A stretch of DNA of 13,381 bases from JANFXS01 sp022791155 (GTDB taxonomy: Bacteria; Bacillota; Clostridia; Lachnospirales; Anaerotignaceae), in contig CATJUX010000093.1 of NCBI GenBank assembly GCA_949743895.1, positions 1 to 13,381 on the forward strand, written 5' to 3'. Under the pieces are notes generated by a model. That model did no database searches. It had not been told where the DNA came from and saw only the letters and a program-made list of their open reading frames with translations. Of the stretch, positions 1-7,864 are shown in pieces. The position numbers were made by a program, and so were the translations under genes. How positions within the stretch are numbered: the stretch's first letter is position 1; every line of letters begins with the position of its first letter.

Positions 1-606
1 GCTTTTCTTAAAACGCTTGAAGAACCTCCAGAATATGCCGTTTTTATTTTGCTGGCAAAAAATTCCAACATTTTTCTCACAACATTGCTGTCAAGGTGTG
101 TTGTTTTCAATATAAATCCTCTTGACAGAGCAACTGTTTCAGAATATATGAAGGAAAATTTTGGCGTTGGGAACGATGAGGCCATGTTTCTTGCTGAATA
201 TTCAAAAGGAAGCATTGGAAAGGCTGTTCAGCTCAAAAATGATGAAAATTTTTATAACATGAGAGAGTTTATAACTGAAAGACTTTTTAATATACGCAAA
301 TCAAACCTTGCTGATGTTGTTGGCTGGGGCAAGGAAATTAAATCTGAATTCGGCTCCAATGACGAAATATTTGACATAATATATCTTTGGTTCAGAGATG
401 TGCTTGCAGCTAAGGTTTTGGGTGATAAGAAATATATAATTGAGAAAGATAAAGCTGATAAAATATATATTCAAGCTCAAAATGAAAGCTGTGAAAATAT
501 TCATGAAGCGCTTTTGGCCGCATGGGAAGGGAAAAAGCTTGTTTCAAGGAATGTCAGCTTCCAGCAGGCAACAGAAAATGCTTTAATGAAAATAAAGGAG
601 AGTTAA
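1..606 (+). CDS. holB: DNA polymerase III subunit delta' (HolB), C-terminal part, cut by window edge
   Basis: Reading frame 1 is open from base 1 to the TAA at 604-606, so about 201 C-terminal residues are present and the N-terminal P-loop and zinc-binding part lies outside the window. The first codons read AFLKTLEEPPEYAVFILLA, the hallmark clamp-loader segment (family form NALLKTLEEPP). The motif LLSRCVVF follows; its Ser-Arg-Cys triad is conserved in delta' and DnaX proteins, where the Arg serves as an arginine finger towards the neighbouring ATP site. The rest fits the helical collar domain of clamp loaders. In the cell delta' helps load the beta sliding clamp at primer termini. It lies 3 nt upstream of ricT, as in Bacillus (holB-yaaT), so the two are almost certainly cotranscribed. 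An internal ATG at base 49 is not the real start because the homology runs upstream of it. Confidence 0.93.
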   Translation, partial: AFLKTLEEPPEYAVFILLAKNSNIFLTTLLSRCVVFNINPLDRATVSEYMKENFGVGNDEAMFLAEYSKGSIGKAVQLKNDENFYNMREFITERLFNIRKSNLADVVGWGKEIKSEFGSNDEIFDIIYLWFRDVLAAKVLGDKKYIIEKDKADKIYIQAQNESCENIHEALLAAWEGKKLVSRNVSFQQATENALMKIKES

Positions 607-609
607 CAA

Positions 610-1500
610 ATGATAGAAGTTGTTGGAGTGAGGTTCAAAAAAGCCGGAAAGGTCTATTATTTTGATCCAGGAGAATTGAAAATTAAGAAAGATGAATTTG
701 TGATTGTTGAAACAGCACGTGGCGTTGAGTTTGGGAGTGCTGTCAAAGGCAATGTTTTTGTGAGAAACAGCGAGGTTTTTCAACCGCTCAAAAAAGTCAT
801 ACGAATTGCAACAAATGAAGACATTCTTCAGGAGGAGCAAGACAAAATTAAGGAACATGAGGCATTTGGAATATGCGAAGAAAAAATTGCCAAACATGGG
901 CTTGACATGAAGCTCGTTGATGTTGAAGTGACATTTGATCACAACAAGCTCATTTTTTATTTCACATCTGACGGGCGCGTGGATTTTAGAGAACTTGTGA
1001 AAGAATTGGCTTCCATATTCAAAACAAGGATTGAACTTAGGCAAATAGGTGTCAGAGATGAGGCAAAAATGCTCAATGGCATTGGAATTTGCGGAAGAAC
1101 TCTTTGTTGTGCAACATTCCTTGGCGACTTCACACCTGTTTCAATTAAAATGGCAAAGGAGCAAAATTTGTCGCTCAACCCAACAAAGATAAGCGGCATA
1201 TGTGGAAGGCTTATGTGTTGCCTTAAATATGAAGAAGATGTGTATGAAGAATTGAACAGCAAACTTCCGAATGTTGGTGACATAATATCAACGCCCGATG
1301 GAAATGGAGAAATTATGTCAGTCAATGTTCTCATGCAGAATGTTAAAGCCGTTGTCAGGAAAAAAGAAAACGATCCGCCAACAATAGGTTTTTATAATGT
1401 TTCGGAAATAAAAGTTATAAAAAGCAAAAAAAAGCCTAAACAGCACTCTGATGAAGCCAAAAATGACGTTGAAAAAGATGATTTGGATTTGAATGGTTGA
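610..1500 (+). CDS. ricT: RicT/YaaT, PSP1-domain Fe-S regulatory protein
   Basis: A 296-residue protein of the PSP1 C-terminal domain family (RicT, formerly YaaT). In Bacillus subtilis RicT works with RicA and RicF in a complex that binds [4Fe-4S] clusters, promotes RNase Y-dependent mRNA maturation and affects sporulation and competence. The sequence shows two cysteine clusters, C161/C166/C167 (ICGRTLCC) and C198/C203/C204 (ICGRLMCC), the expected cluster-binding ligands. The PSP1 core lies at about residues 60-150 and a charged Lys/Asp/Glu-rich tail starts near residue 270. The ATG at 610 has an AAAGGAGA ribosome binding site at 594-601 with 8-nt spacing, inside the end of holB. The next gene overlaps its 3' end by 8 nt. 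Family and synteny are clear. Function in this organism is inferred, and the partners RicA and RicF are not in the window. Confidence 0.93.
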   Translation: MIEVVGVRFKKAGKVYYFDPGELKIKKDEFVIVETARGVEFGSAVKGNVFVRNSEVFQPLKKVIRIATNEDILQEEQDKIKEHEAFGICEEKIAKHGLDMKLVDVEVTFDHNKLIFYFTSDGRVDFRELVKELASIFKTRIELRQIGVRDEAKMLNGIGICGRTLCCATFLGDFTPVSIKMAKEQNLSLNPTKISGICGRLMCCLKYEEDVYEELNSKLPNVGDIISTPDGNGEIMSVNVLMQNVKAVVRKKENDPPTIGFYNVSEIKVIKSKKKPKQHSDEAKNDVEKDDLDLNG

Positions 1501-2245
1501 TATGAAGCATTTGGTTGAAATAAATGAATATGAACGAGTTGACGACTTGCATAGAAACGGCTACCTCATAATTCAGGATCCCAAAAGATTTTGTTTTGGG
1601 GTTGATGCCGTTTTGTTGAGTGATTTTGCAAAAGCAGGGAAAGGCGAAGTCGTTCTTGATCTTGGAACAGGAACGGGAATCATTCCAATATTAATGGAAG
1701 CAAAGACTGAAGGAAGCCATTTTTATGGAATTGAAATTCAGGAAGAAAGCGTTGAAATGGCGCAAAGAAGCGTTAAACTCAATGGCCTTGAAAACAAAAT
1801 AAGCATAATACAATCCGATATAAAAGAGGCCGAAACGATTTTCAAACCATCTTCAATTGATGTTATAACCACAAACCCGCCATATATGAACTGTGGAGGC
1901 GGGATAAAAAATGGATATGGGCCAAAGGCCATTGCACGCCATGAAATTTTGATAAGCCTTGAGGACATTATAAAAGTCTCGGGAAGACTTTTGAAATTTG
2001 GAGGGCGTTTTTATATGGTTCACCGGCCTCACCGGCTTGCGGACATAATATGCCTTTTGAGACAATATAAATTGGAACCCAAAAAGCTGAGATTTGTTCA
2101 GCCTTATATAAACAAGGAGCCGACAATGGTGCTTATTGAGGCTGTGAGAAGCGGCAAACCAATGGTGAAAGTTCTTCCAACTCTTGTGATATACGAAAGT
2201 GAAGGGAAGTATACAAAAGAAGCAATTGACATATATTATGGCTGA
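1493..2245 (+). CDS. yabB: tRNA1(Val) (adenine(37)-N6)-methyltransferase, TrmN6/YabB family
   Basis: A 250-residue class I SAM-dependent methyltransferase. Motif I is DLGTGTGIIPIL from D56, binding S-adenosylmethionine, and the catalytic NPPY motif of N6-adenine methyltransferases is N128-Y131, followed by the family-typical CGGG..YGPKAIARHE stretch. TrmN6 methylates the N6 of A37 in tRNA1(Val) in E. coli; the Firmicute YabB is the homologue and its exact tRNA target here is not known. The ATG at 1493 overlaps the last codons of ricT (ATGGTTGA) and has no clear ribosome binding site, so translational coupling is likely. An in-frame ATG at 1502 is an equally possible start. In Bacillus the same order (yaaT, yabA, yabB) continues into yazA and rsmI, which are missing here. 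Confidence 0.88.
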   Translation: MVDMKHLVEINEYERVDDLHRNGYLIIQDPKRFCFGVDAVLLSDFAKAGKGEVVLDLGTGTGIIPILMEAKTEGSHFYGIEIQEESVEMAQRSVKLNGLENKISIIQSDIKEAETIFKPSSIDVITTNPPYMNCGGGIKNGYGPKAIARHEILISLEDIIKVSGRLLKFGGRFYMVHRPHRLADIICLLRQYKLEPKKLRFVQPYINKEPTMVLIEAVRSGKPMVKVLPTLVIYESEGKYTKEAIDIYYG

Positions 2246-2296
2246 ATTGTTTTTTTGAATTAAAAACTGAAAAATCAGCATAGAGTGACATATACG

Positions 2297-2318
2297 CCCA
2301 GTGAAAACACTGGGTTTT
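2297..2318 (+). terminator. Terminator-like hairpin downstream of yabB
   Basis: Perfect 7-bp stem CCCAGTG (2297-2303), loop AAAA, CACTGGG (2308-2314), then only four T. It lies 52 bases after the yabB stop and 56 before the mfd start, so it may end the holB-ricT-yabB transcript. The T-run is short, so strength is uncertain. An alternative pairing that breaks this hairpin is listed separately. Confidence 0.5.
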
Positions 2319-2343
2319 GCGGCGTTACCATTTGTTTTCACTG
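2299..2343 (+). other. Alternative long-range hairpin in the mfd 5' region
   Basis: CAGTGAAAAC (2299-2308) is a perfect 10-base inverted repeat of GTTTTCACTG (2334-2343), with a 25-nt loop. The left arm is also the left arm of the shorter hairpin at 2297-2314, so the two cannot form together. The long hairpin is followed by TTTGATATTTTTTT and then by the mfd ribosome binding site. A further ACGCC/GGCGT pair (2294-2298 with 2322-2326) brackets the short hairpin. This is seen directly; a switching role is inference. Confidence 0.5.
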
Positions 2344-2373
2344 TTTGATATTTTTTTGAGGAGGTGATGTTTT

Positions 2374-5300
2374 GTGAATGCTGTTATGGCTCCGCTTTTT
2401 AGACAGGAATCTTTTAAGACAGCTTTAAGTGATTTGAAAAATTATGTTCACCCTTTATTGATTTCTGGAACAATTGATGTTCAGTGGCTGCATGTTGTCA
2501 GTGGCTTGATAAATGAGTTGAATGTTCCAGCTGTCGTTGTTGCAAAAAATGACATGGAAGCCAAAGAAATTTGTGAGGATTTGAAATATTTCACAAAATA
2601 TGCTGAGTTTTATCCAGCAAAAGACATAATTTTTTATGGCGCTGATGTGCACAGCAGAGAGACAGAAGTTCAAAGAGCGAAAGCGATAAATAGTATAATT
2701 GAAAACAAAAATCAAATTTTGGTTCTATCAATAGAGGGTCTCATGGAAAAAAGAATTTCCAGACAGTGCTTTGAAAAACATATATTTTATGTTGATGAGG
2801 GGCAGACGCTGAATGTTGAAGAATTTGTTGAAAAGCTTGTTTTCATGGGATACAAAAGAACGGAGCTTGTTGAGGGGGCAGGCCAGTTTTCTATACGTGG
2901 AGGAATCATTGACATATTCTCTCCAGTTGAAGACACAGCTGTGAGGATAGAGATGTGGGATGATGAAGTGGATTCAATACGCTCCATGGACACTATAAGC
3001 CAAAGATCCCTTGAAAGAATTTCAAAAGTGAAAATTTTTCCGTCAGAAGAAGTTGTCTATGGCCAAGCTGAACTCAAAAAAGCTGTTGAAGCCATGGAGA
3101 AAGAATATAAAAAATCACTTTCATCTTTTGAAAAAAATGGCATGGCCAAAGAAGCTGAAGACATTCGTGAATATGTTGGAGAGGACATTGAAAAACTTAA
3201 AAGTGAAGGATTTATTAAAAACATATCCCGCTATATTGAATATTTCTATGACAACACAGTGAGTGTTTTGAATTATTTCCCTGATGAAACAGTTGTGTTT
3301 TTTGACGATCCTCAAAGCATAATGCAGCAGTCTCAAAGCGCCATAAGCCGTTTGGAAGAAAGCATGAAAAACCGCATTCTTAAAGGCCATGCACTAAAAA
3401 AAGAGGCTGAGCAGGTCTATGATTATATTGATGTGATAAAAATTTTGGAAAGCTACAGAACAGTGGCATTTACAACAATATCAAAAACAGTGAATCATTT
3501 TAGCTTCAAAGATATAATCAATTTTCGTGTCAAAAGCACAGCTTCTTTCAACAATCATGCCGATTTGTTTTATGAAGAGGTCAAAAACCTTAAAAACAAT
3601 GGATATAGCATTGCTGTGCTGACTTCAAGCATAAGCCGTGGTGAAAGAATGGTCAGAGAATTTTCAGAAAATGGAATTTCTGCTGGCTATGCGGAATCAT
3701 TGGACAAAGTGGAATTTTTGCCGGGAAGCATATATGTGTCAAGAGGGAGCCTGCGGCGTGGATTTGAATATAGCGATATTAAATTTGCTATATATAGTGA
3801 CCATGAAATATTTGATGAACGCAAAAAGAAAAAAGCGAAACGTCATAGCAAAAACGTGAAGGCCATACAAAGCTTTATTGACCTCAAGCCAGGGGACTAT
3901 GTTGTTCATCAAAGTCATGGAATTGGAATATTCAGAGGACTTGAAAAGATAACAGTTGATGGCGCCAACAAAGACTATATGAAAATAAGCTATTCTGATG
4001 GAGGCAACCTTTTCATACCAGTGAGCCAAATGGACACAATACAGAAATATATAGGTGGCGGGGAAAGGGTCAAGCTCAACAAACTTGGCGGAAGTGACTG
4101 GAACAAGGCAAAAACAAAAGTTCGCGCAGCTGTTAAAATACTTGCGGAGGATCTCATAAAAGTTTATGCCAAACGCCGGGCAGCAACGGGATTTGTATAT
4201 TCAAAAGACAATCTTTGGCAAAAAGAGTTTGAGGAAACATTTCCATATGCTGAAACTGAAGACCAGATTTTGGCAATTGAAGACGTCAAAAAAGATATGG
4301 AAAGCCCTTGTGTTATGGATCGTTTGATTTGTGGCGATGTTGGCTATGGAAAAACAGAAGTTGCGATAAGAGCGGCGTTTAAGGCCGTTCAAGACGGAAA
4401 ACAGGTTGCATATCTTGTTCCAACAACGATATTGGCGCAGCAGCATTATGGCACATTTGTGAGCAGAATGAAGGATTATCCGATAAAAATTGAACTCATG
4501 AGCCGTTTTAGAACTCCAAAACAGCAAAAAGAAACAATCAAAAGCCTCGAAAGTGGTTTTACGGATATTGTGATTGGCACACACCGCATTTTGAGCAAGG
4601 ACATGAAATTCAGAGATTTGGGCCTTGTGATAATAGACGAGGAACAACGTTTTGGGGTTGCACACAAAGAAAAATTGAAGGCCCTGAAAGAAAACCTTGA
4701 TGTTTTGACATTGACAGCCACGCCAATTCCGCGCACTCTCCATATGAGCCTTTCCGGAATTCGGGACATGAGCATACTTGAGGAACCGCCACTGGAGCGC
4801 CAGCCTGTTCAGACATATGTTCTTGAAAATGATCCTGAATTTATAAAAGATGCCATTGTTCGCGAAATCACAAGAGGCGGTCAGGTATACTTTCTTTATA
4901 ACCGTGTTGACAACATATCTCAAATGGCGTTCAAAGTTCAGGAGCTTGTGCCAGAGGCACATGTGTCATTTGCGCACGGCCAGATGACAGAACGTGAGCT
5001 GGAAATCATTATGAAAGATTTCATAGAAGGTGAAATAGACGTTCTTGTTTGTACAACAATAATAGAAACAGGGCTTGACATACCAAATGCAAACACAATT
5101 ATAATTCAGGATGCTGACAAAATGGGGTTGAGCCAGTTGTATCAGCTGAGGGGGCGTGTTGGAAGAAGCAACCGAATGGCGTATGCTTATTTTATGTATG
5201 GAAAAAATAAAATTTTGAGTGAAGTTTCAGAAAAACGTCTTCAAACAATAAAGGAATTCACGGAGTTTGGTTCGGGGTTCAAAATTGCCATGAGAGATTT

Positions 5301-5904
5301 GGAAATACGCGGTGCGGGGAACCTTCTTGGGGCAGAACAGCATGGACACATGGAAACTGTGGGATATGATATGTATTGCAAACTTTTGGACGAAGCTGTG
5401 AAAGAGCTGAAAGGTGAGAAAGTTGAGGAAGACTTTGAGACAGCAATAGATTTGAATGTAAATGCATATATACCGCCGTTTTATATTAAAAATGAAGAAC
5501 AAAAGCTTGAAATATACAAAAAAATATCACTGATGTCAACCAAAGATGATTATTTTGATGTTCAGGAGGAAATTGAAGATAGATATGGAGACTTGCCCAA
5601 AAGCGTTCAGATGCTTTTGGAAATTGTCAGGCTAAGGAATGAGTCTCACGGCATTGGCATAATTTCTATAGCTCAAAAACAATCAAACATTGTGATTAGC
5701 TTCAAAGGAAACGCCAAAATTGATCCGGCTCACATGGTGTCTGTTGTGGCCGAGAATCCACGAAAATATATGCTGACTTCTACTGCAAACCCATATATCA
5801 CAATAAAGTGCAGTGAAAGCGAGGCGGCCAATCCAATAGCATGTGCTATGGAATTCATTGAAAAGATTAAGGAGCGGCAGGAAAGCTCGGCGAGAGGAGT
5901 GTAA
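2374..5904 (+). CDS. mfd: Transcription-repair coupling factor Mfd
   Basis: A full-length 1176-residue Mfd. It recognises RNA polymerase stalled at DNA lesions, pushes it off with its dsDNA translocase and recruits UvrA. The UvrB-like N-terminal module (residues about 1-230) contains GAGQFSIRGGIIDIFSP. The CarD-like RNA polymerase-interaction domain spans about 500-590 (GDYVVHQSHGIGIF). The translocase follows with Walker A GDVGYGKT at 654-661, DEEQ box at 755-758, TATPIPRT and the RecG-like GRVGRS motif. The C-terminal autoinhibitory TRCF domain binds UvrA. The start is GTG at 2374, chosen because a strong GAGGAGGTG site (2358-2366) lies 7 nt upstream; the ATG at 2386 is too far from it. The gene ends 6 nt before the lipoprotein gene, so both are likely cotranscribed. 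A long open frame on the opposite strand at 4201-4962 is a coding shadow. Confidence 0.98.
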   Translation: MNAVMAPLFRQESFKTALSDLKNYVHPLLISGTIDVQWLHVVSGLINELNVPAVVVAKNDMEAKEICEDLKYFTKYAEFYPAKDIIFYGADVHSRETEVQRAKAINSIIENKNQILVLSIEGLMEKRISRQCFEKHIFYVDEGQTLNVEEFVEKLVFMGYKRTELVEGAGQFSIRGGIIDIFSPVEDTAVRIEMWDDEVDSIRSMDTISQRSLERISKVKIFPSEEVVYGQAELKKAVEAMEKEYKKSLSSFEKNGMAKEAEDIREYVGEDIEKLKSEGFIKNISRYIEYFYDNTVSVLNYFPDETVVFFDDPQSIMQQSQSAISRLEESMKNRILKGHALKKEAEQVYDYIDVIKILESYRTVAFTTISKTVNHFSFKDIINFRVKSTASFNNHADLFYEEVKNLKNNGYSIAVLTSSISRGERMVREFSENGISAGYAESLDKVEFLPGSIYVSRGSLRRGFEYSDIKFAIYSDHEIFDERKKKKAKRHSKNVKAIQSFIDLKPGDYVVHQSHGIGIFRGLEKITVDGANKDYMKISYSDGGNLFIPVSQMDTIQKYIGGGERVKLNKLGGSDWNKAKTKVRAAVKILAEDLIKVYAKRRAATGFVYSKDNLWQKEFEETFPYAETEDQILAIEDVKKDMESPCVMDRLICGDVGYGKTEVAIRAAFKAVQDGKQVAYLVPTTILAQQHYGTFVSRMKDYPIKIELMSRFRTPKQQKETIKSLESGFTDIVIGTHRILSKDMKFRDLGLVIIDEEQRFGVAHKEKLKALKENLDVLTLTATPIPRTLHMSLSGIRDMSILEEPPLERQPVQTYVLENDPEFIKDAIVREITRGGQVYFLYNRVDNISQMAFKVQELVPEAHVSFAHGQMTERELEIIMKDFIEGEIDVLVCTTIIETGLDIPNANTIIIQDADKMGLSQLYQLRGRVGRSNRMAYAYFMYGKNKILSEVSEKRLQTIKEFTEFGSGFKIAMRDLEIRGAGNLLGAEQHGHMETVGYDMYCKLLDEAVKELKGEKVEEDFETAIDLNVNAYIPPFYIKNEEQKLEIYKKISLMSTKDDYFDVQEEIEDRYGDLPKSVQMLLEIVRLRNESHGIGIISIAQKQSNIVISFKGNAKIDPAHMVSVVAENPRKYMLTSTANPYITIKCSESEAANPIACAMEFIEKIKERQESSARGV

Positions 5905-5910
5905 TTATTT

Positions 5911-6891
5911 TTGCGCTATATAAGAAATATTTTTTTAACCATTCTTGCCGTGGCAGTGCTGGCTCTGTCAGGCTGTGGCGACAAAAAGGAGGAAAAAAAG
6001 CCGGAGTTTATTGTTATAAATGATGAGGAAGTTTCTGTTGATGAGTTTTATATATACTTTATGGAAACAGTTAAAAATTTTGAGGAGATAGGCGGATATG
6101 ACATTTGGGAAACAGATTTTGACGGGCGCGATGCGCTTGATGTGGCCAAGGATAGTGCGCTGAATTCAATGCTCATGGTCAAAATATCAGCCCAAAAAGC
6201 GGGCGAGCTTGACATTTCTGTTTCCGAAAAAGAGGCCGCTGAAAACAGAGAACAGGTTTCTGATTTTTTGAAAAAATATGGCATAGAGCAAACCAACGAG
6301 AACAAGCTTCTTATGGAAAAAGTTCTTAATGATGAAACTTTATATTCAAAGATGAAGCAATATGTCATAAAAGACTATAAAATAAGTGAAGCCGAATATC
6401 GTGTCTATTGTGAGAGCTATTATGAAAGTGCAGCAGCAGGGCTGAGATATATAAGCTTAGATGGGATTTTTTGCCAATCAGAAAACAAAATTAATGAGGC
6501 ACACAAGAAAATTTTGGCTGGGGAAGATTTTTATAGTGTGCAAAAAGAATATAATGACTATGAAATGTCCAATGGTGACACAAAAATGACAATGAACCAA
6601 AGTGAGCTTGAAAATGACTTTGGTGATGACATAATTTTGGAAAACGGCTTTGTCTCGAACCCAATTGAAACTGATGAGGGACACGCGATATTCAGAGTGT
6701 CAGAAATTAATGAAGGCAGTGAAGATGAGATTATTAATAAACTGAGAGACGATTATACAAACTCTGTTTGGCAGGACATTTTCACAAGAGAGCTTGACAA
6801 ATGGCAGAAAGAGTCTGTTATATATATAAATGATGAAACATGGGGCAACATTACATTTGGAAATGTAACCGAAAATCAATTGGAAGAATGA
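5911..6891 (+). CDS. prsA: PrsA/SurA-like peptidyl-prolyl isomerase lipoprotein
   Basis: A 326-residue predicted extracytoplasmic foldase. The N-terminus has basic residues, a hydrophobic stretch (about 7-19) and lipobox L19-S20-G21-C22, so Cys22 should be lipidated and the protein anchored on the outer membrane face. A charged Lys/Glu linker follows. Residues about 30-170 resemble the SurA-N/trigger-factor-like helical chaperone module. A divergent parvulin (PpiC) domain lies at about 180-285, with GEDFYSVQKEYN and the typical end VSNPIETDEGHAIFRVSEI. PrsA proteins help secreted proteins fold between membrane and cell wall. The start is TTG at 5911, with a GAGGAGTG site (5894-5901) inside the end of mfd. 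The mfd-prsA pair is common in Clostridia. Several canonical parvulin active-site residues are not obvious, so isomerase activity is uncertain while the chaperone role is likely. Confidence 0.85.
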   Translation: MRYIRNIFLTILAVAVLALSGCGDKKEEKKPEFIVINDEEVSVDEFYIYFMETVKNFEEIGGYDIWETDFDGRDALDVAKDSALNSMLMVKISAQKAGELDISVSEKEAAENREQVSDFLKKYGIEQTNENKLLMEKVLNDETLYSKMKQYVIKDYKISEAEYRVYCESYYESAAAGLRYISLDGIFCQSENKINEAHKKILAGEDFYSVQKEYNDYEMSNGDTKMTMNQSELENDFGDDIILENGFVSNPIETDEGHAIFRVSEINEGSEDEIINKLRDDYTNSVWQDIFTRELDKWQKESVIYINDETWGNITFGNVTENQLEE

Positions 6892-6982
6892 TTTTGTTGA
6901 AGGTGATATGATTGAAAATTTGCATTGCATGAACAGGAATGGCTGAAAACAATGTTTGAAAAACTTGAAAGGAGTTTTTGGA

Positions 6983-7607
6983 ATGGCTGTTCCGGCAAAA
7001 GTATATCCGCGTACGGGTGACAAACAAACCGTATACTTAAAAAACGCTGTCACAAACCCCAACATAATTGTTGGGGAATATTCAATGTATAATGATTTTG
7101 TGAATGATCCTGTGCTTTTTGAAAAAATAATGTTTTATATCAATTCCCTATTAACAATGATAGGCTTGTGATAGGCTGTTTTTGTTCGATTGCATGTGGG
7201 ATAAAATTTGTTTTTAACAGTGCAAACCACTCAATGACCTCGCTTTCGACATATCCTTTTCCCATTTTTTTGAGGAATGGGGATTGGATAGGAAAGATGT
7301 TGCTTGCGCATGGAACAATAAGGGCGATATTATAATTGGAAATGATGTCTGGATTGGCTATGAGGCAGTTATAATGGCTGAGGTCAAAATTGGCGATGGT
7401 GCCATTGTGGGCACACGTGCAGTTGTAACAAAGGATGTTATGCCATACACTGTTGTTGGAGGTGTTCCGGCAAAACAGATCAAAAAGCGGTTTTCCGACG
7501 AAACAATTTCACAGCTTCTTAAAATCAGATTGTGGGATCGGCCGAAGGAAAGAATTGCCAAGAACATTTGCGCCATACAATCTGGACAAATTGAGAAACT
7601 TATATAG
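6983..7607 (+). pseudogene. Vat/CatB-type xenobiotic O-acetyltransferase broken by two homopolymer frameshifts
   Basis: Three consecutive frames together encode one 208-residue left-handed beta-helix (hexapeptide-repeat) acetyltransferase of the streptogramin/chloramphenicol acetyltransferase (XAT) family. Segment 1 starts at ATG 6983 (AAAGGAG at 6968-6974) with MAVPAKVYPRTGDKQTVYL. Segment 2 contains NNDRLVIG and then FNSANHSMTSLSTYPFPIF, which includes the catalytic His. Segment 3 contains GNDVWIGYEAVIM and VGGVPAKQIKKRF. Adding one A to the six-A run at 7122-7127 and one T to the seven-T run at 7265-7271 restores a single frame with no internal stop. As written, translation stops at the TGA at 7168-7170. 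Conservation in all three parts means that the loss is very recent, that the two deletions are sequencing errors, or that slippage restores the frame. Substrate cannot be told from sequence; many chromosomal relatives do not confer resistance. Confidence 0.85.
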
Positions 7608-7649
7608 CCTGAATCACAAATGATTTTTAGCAAAACGAGTATAATGTGA

Positions 7650-7721
7650 ATTGAAATGAGCTTGCAGCCAAAATTTATGCGAAACGTTTTTTTGACTGAA
7701 CTGCTCTGAGTTCATTTCAAT
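7650..7721. repeat. Long imperfect inverted repeat between acetyltransferase and thi operon
   Basis: ATTGAAATGA (7650-7659) is perfectly complementary to TCATTTCAAT (7712-7721). Pairing continues inward with G-T, C-G, T-A, T-G and G-T to give a 15-bp stem (7650-7664 with 7707-7721) around a 42-nt interior. No T-run follows, so it is not a classical terminator. A TATAAT at 7640-7645 lies just upstream, but no good -35 matches it. It could be a small structured RNA or a transcript-end stabiliser; neither is shown. Confidence 0.45.
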
Positions 7722-7734
7722 AACAAAAATATTA

Positions 7735-7763
7735 TTGACAATTGTATACATATATTTTATAAT
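7735..7763 (+). promoter_or_regulatory. Consensus sigma-A promoter of the thi operon
   Basis: TTGACA at 7735-7740 and TATAAT at 7758-7763 are separated by exactly 17 bp, a perfect match to the housekeeping consensus. Transcription should begin near 7770, giving a leader of about 120 nt before thiW. The spacer holds the 8-bp palindrome TGTATACA (7743-7750), which resembles the core of operators bound by GntR-type regulators. A promoter this strong usually needs downstream or repressor control. Confidence 0.85.
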
Positions 7764-7793
7764 CAAATTAATTTAATAATTCTATGTTCATTT

Positions 7794-7828
7794 ATGGGGC
7801 ACACCACCACGGGTGTGGCTCATTTTTT
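7794..7828 (+). terminator. Terminator-like hairpin in the thiW leader
   Basis: ATGGGGCACACC (7794-7805) pairs with GGTGTGGCTCAT (7812-7823) across a 6-nt loop, with one G-G mismatch and one G-U pair, followed directly by six T (7823-7828). This is a good intrinsic terminator shape. It lies about 25 nt downstream of the predicted thi start site, so it could act as an attenuator for the operon. It could also end transcripts from the acetyltransferase gene upstream. Confidence 0.7.
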
Positions 7829-7864
7829 GTCATTTTTCAGAAAAAATTGGTTGATGACAGAAAA
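7823..7864 (+). other. Second leader hairpin that pairs the terminator T-run
   Basis: TTTTTTGTCAT (7823-7833) pairs with ATGACAGAAAA (7854-7864), 11 bp with one G-U. The arm includes the T-run of the preceding hairpin, so the structures share bases. The thiW ribosome binding site (7877-7883) lies outside this stem. It may protect the 5' end or modulate termination; this is inference. Confidence 0.35.

Noticed and set aside
4201..4962. 253-codon open frame on the minus strand inside mfd
   Set aside because: Antisense shadow of the mfd helicase domain; composition is Cys/Phe/His-rich and no ribosome binding site or family is seen.
6851..6868. 18-bp palindrome TTACATTTGGAAATGTAA at the 3' end of prsA
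   Set aside because: It is within conserved-frame coding sequence, has a 2-nt loop and no T-run; a chance AT-rich palindrome is more likely than a terminator.
6892..6982. Short open stretch between prsA and the acetyltransferase (reading EQEWLKTMFEKLERSF) as a gene remnant
   Set aside because: It is bounded by stops, lacks a start with ribosome site and resembles no family I recognise; part overlaps the acetyltransferase ribosome site.
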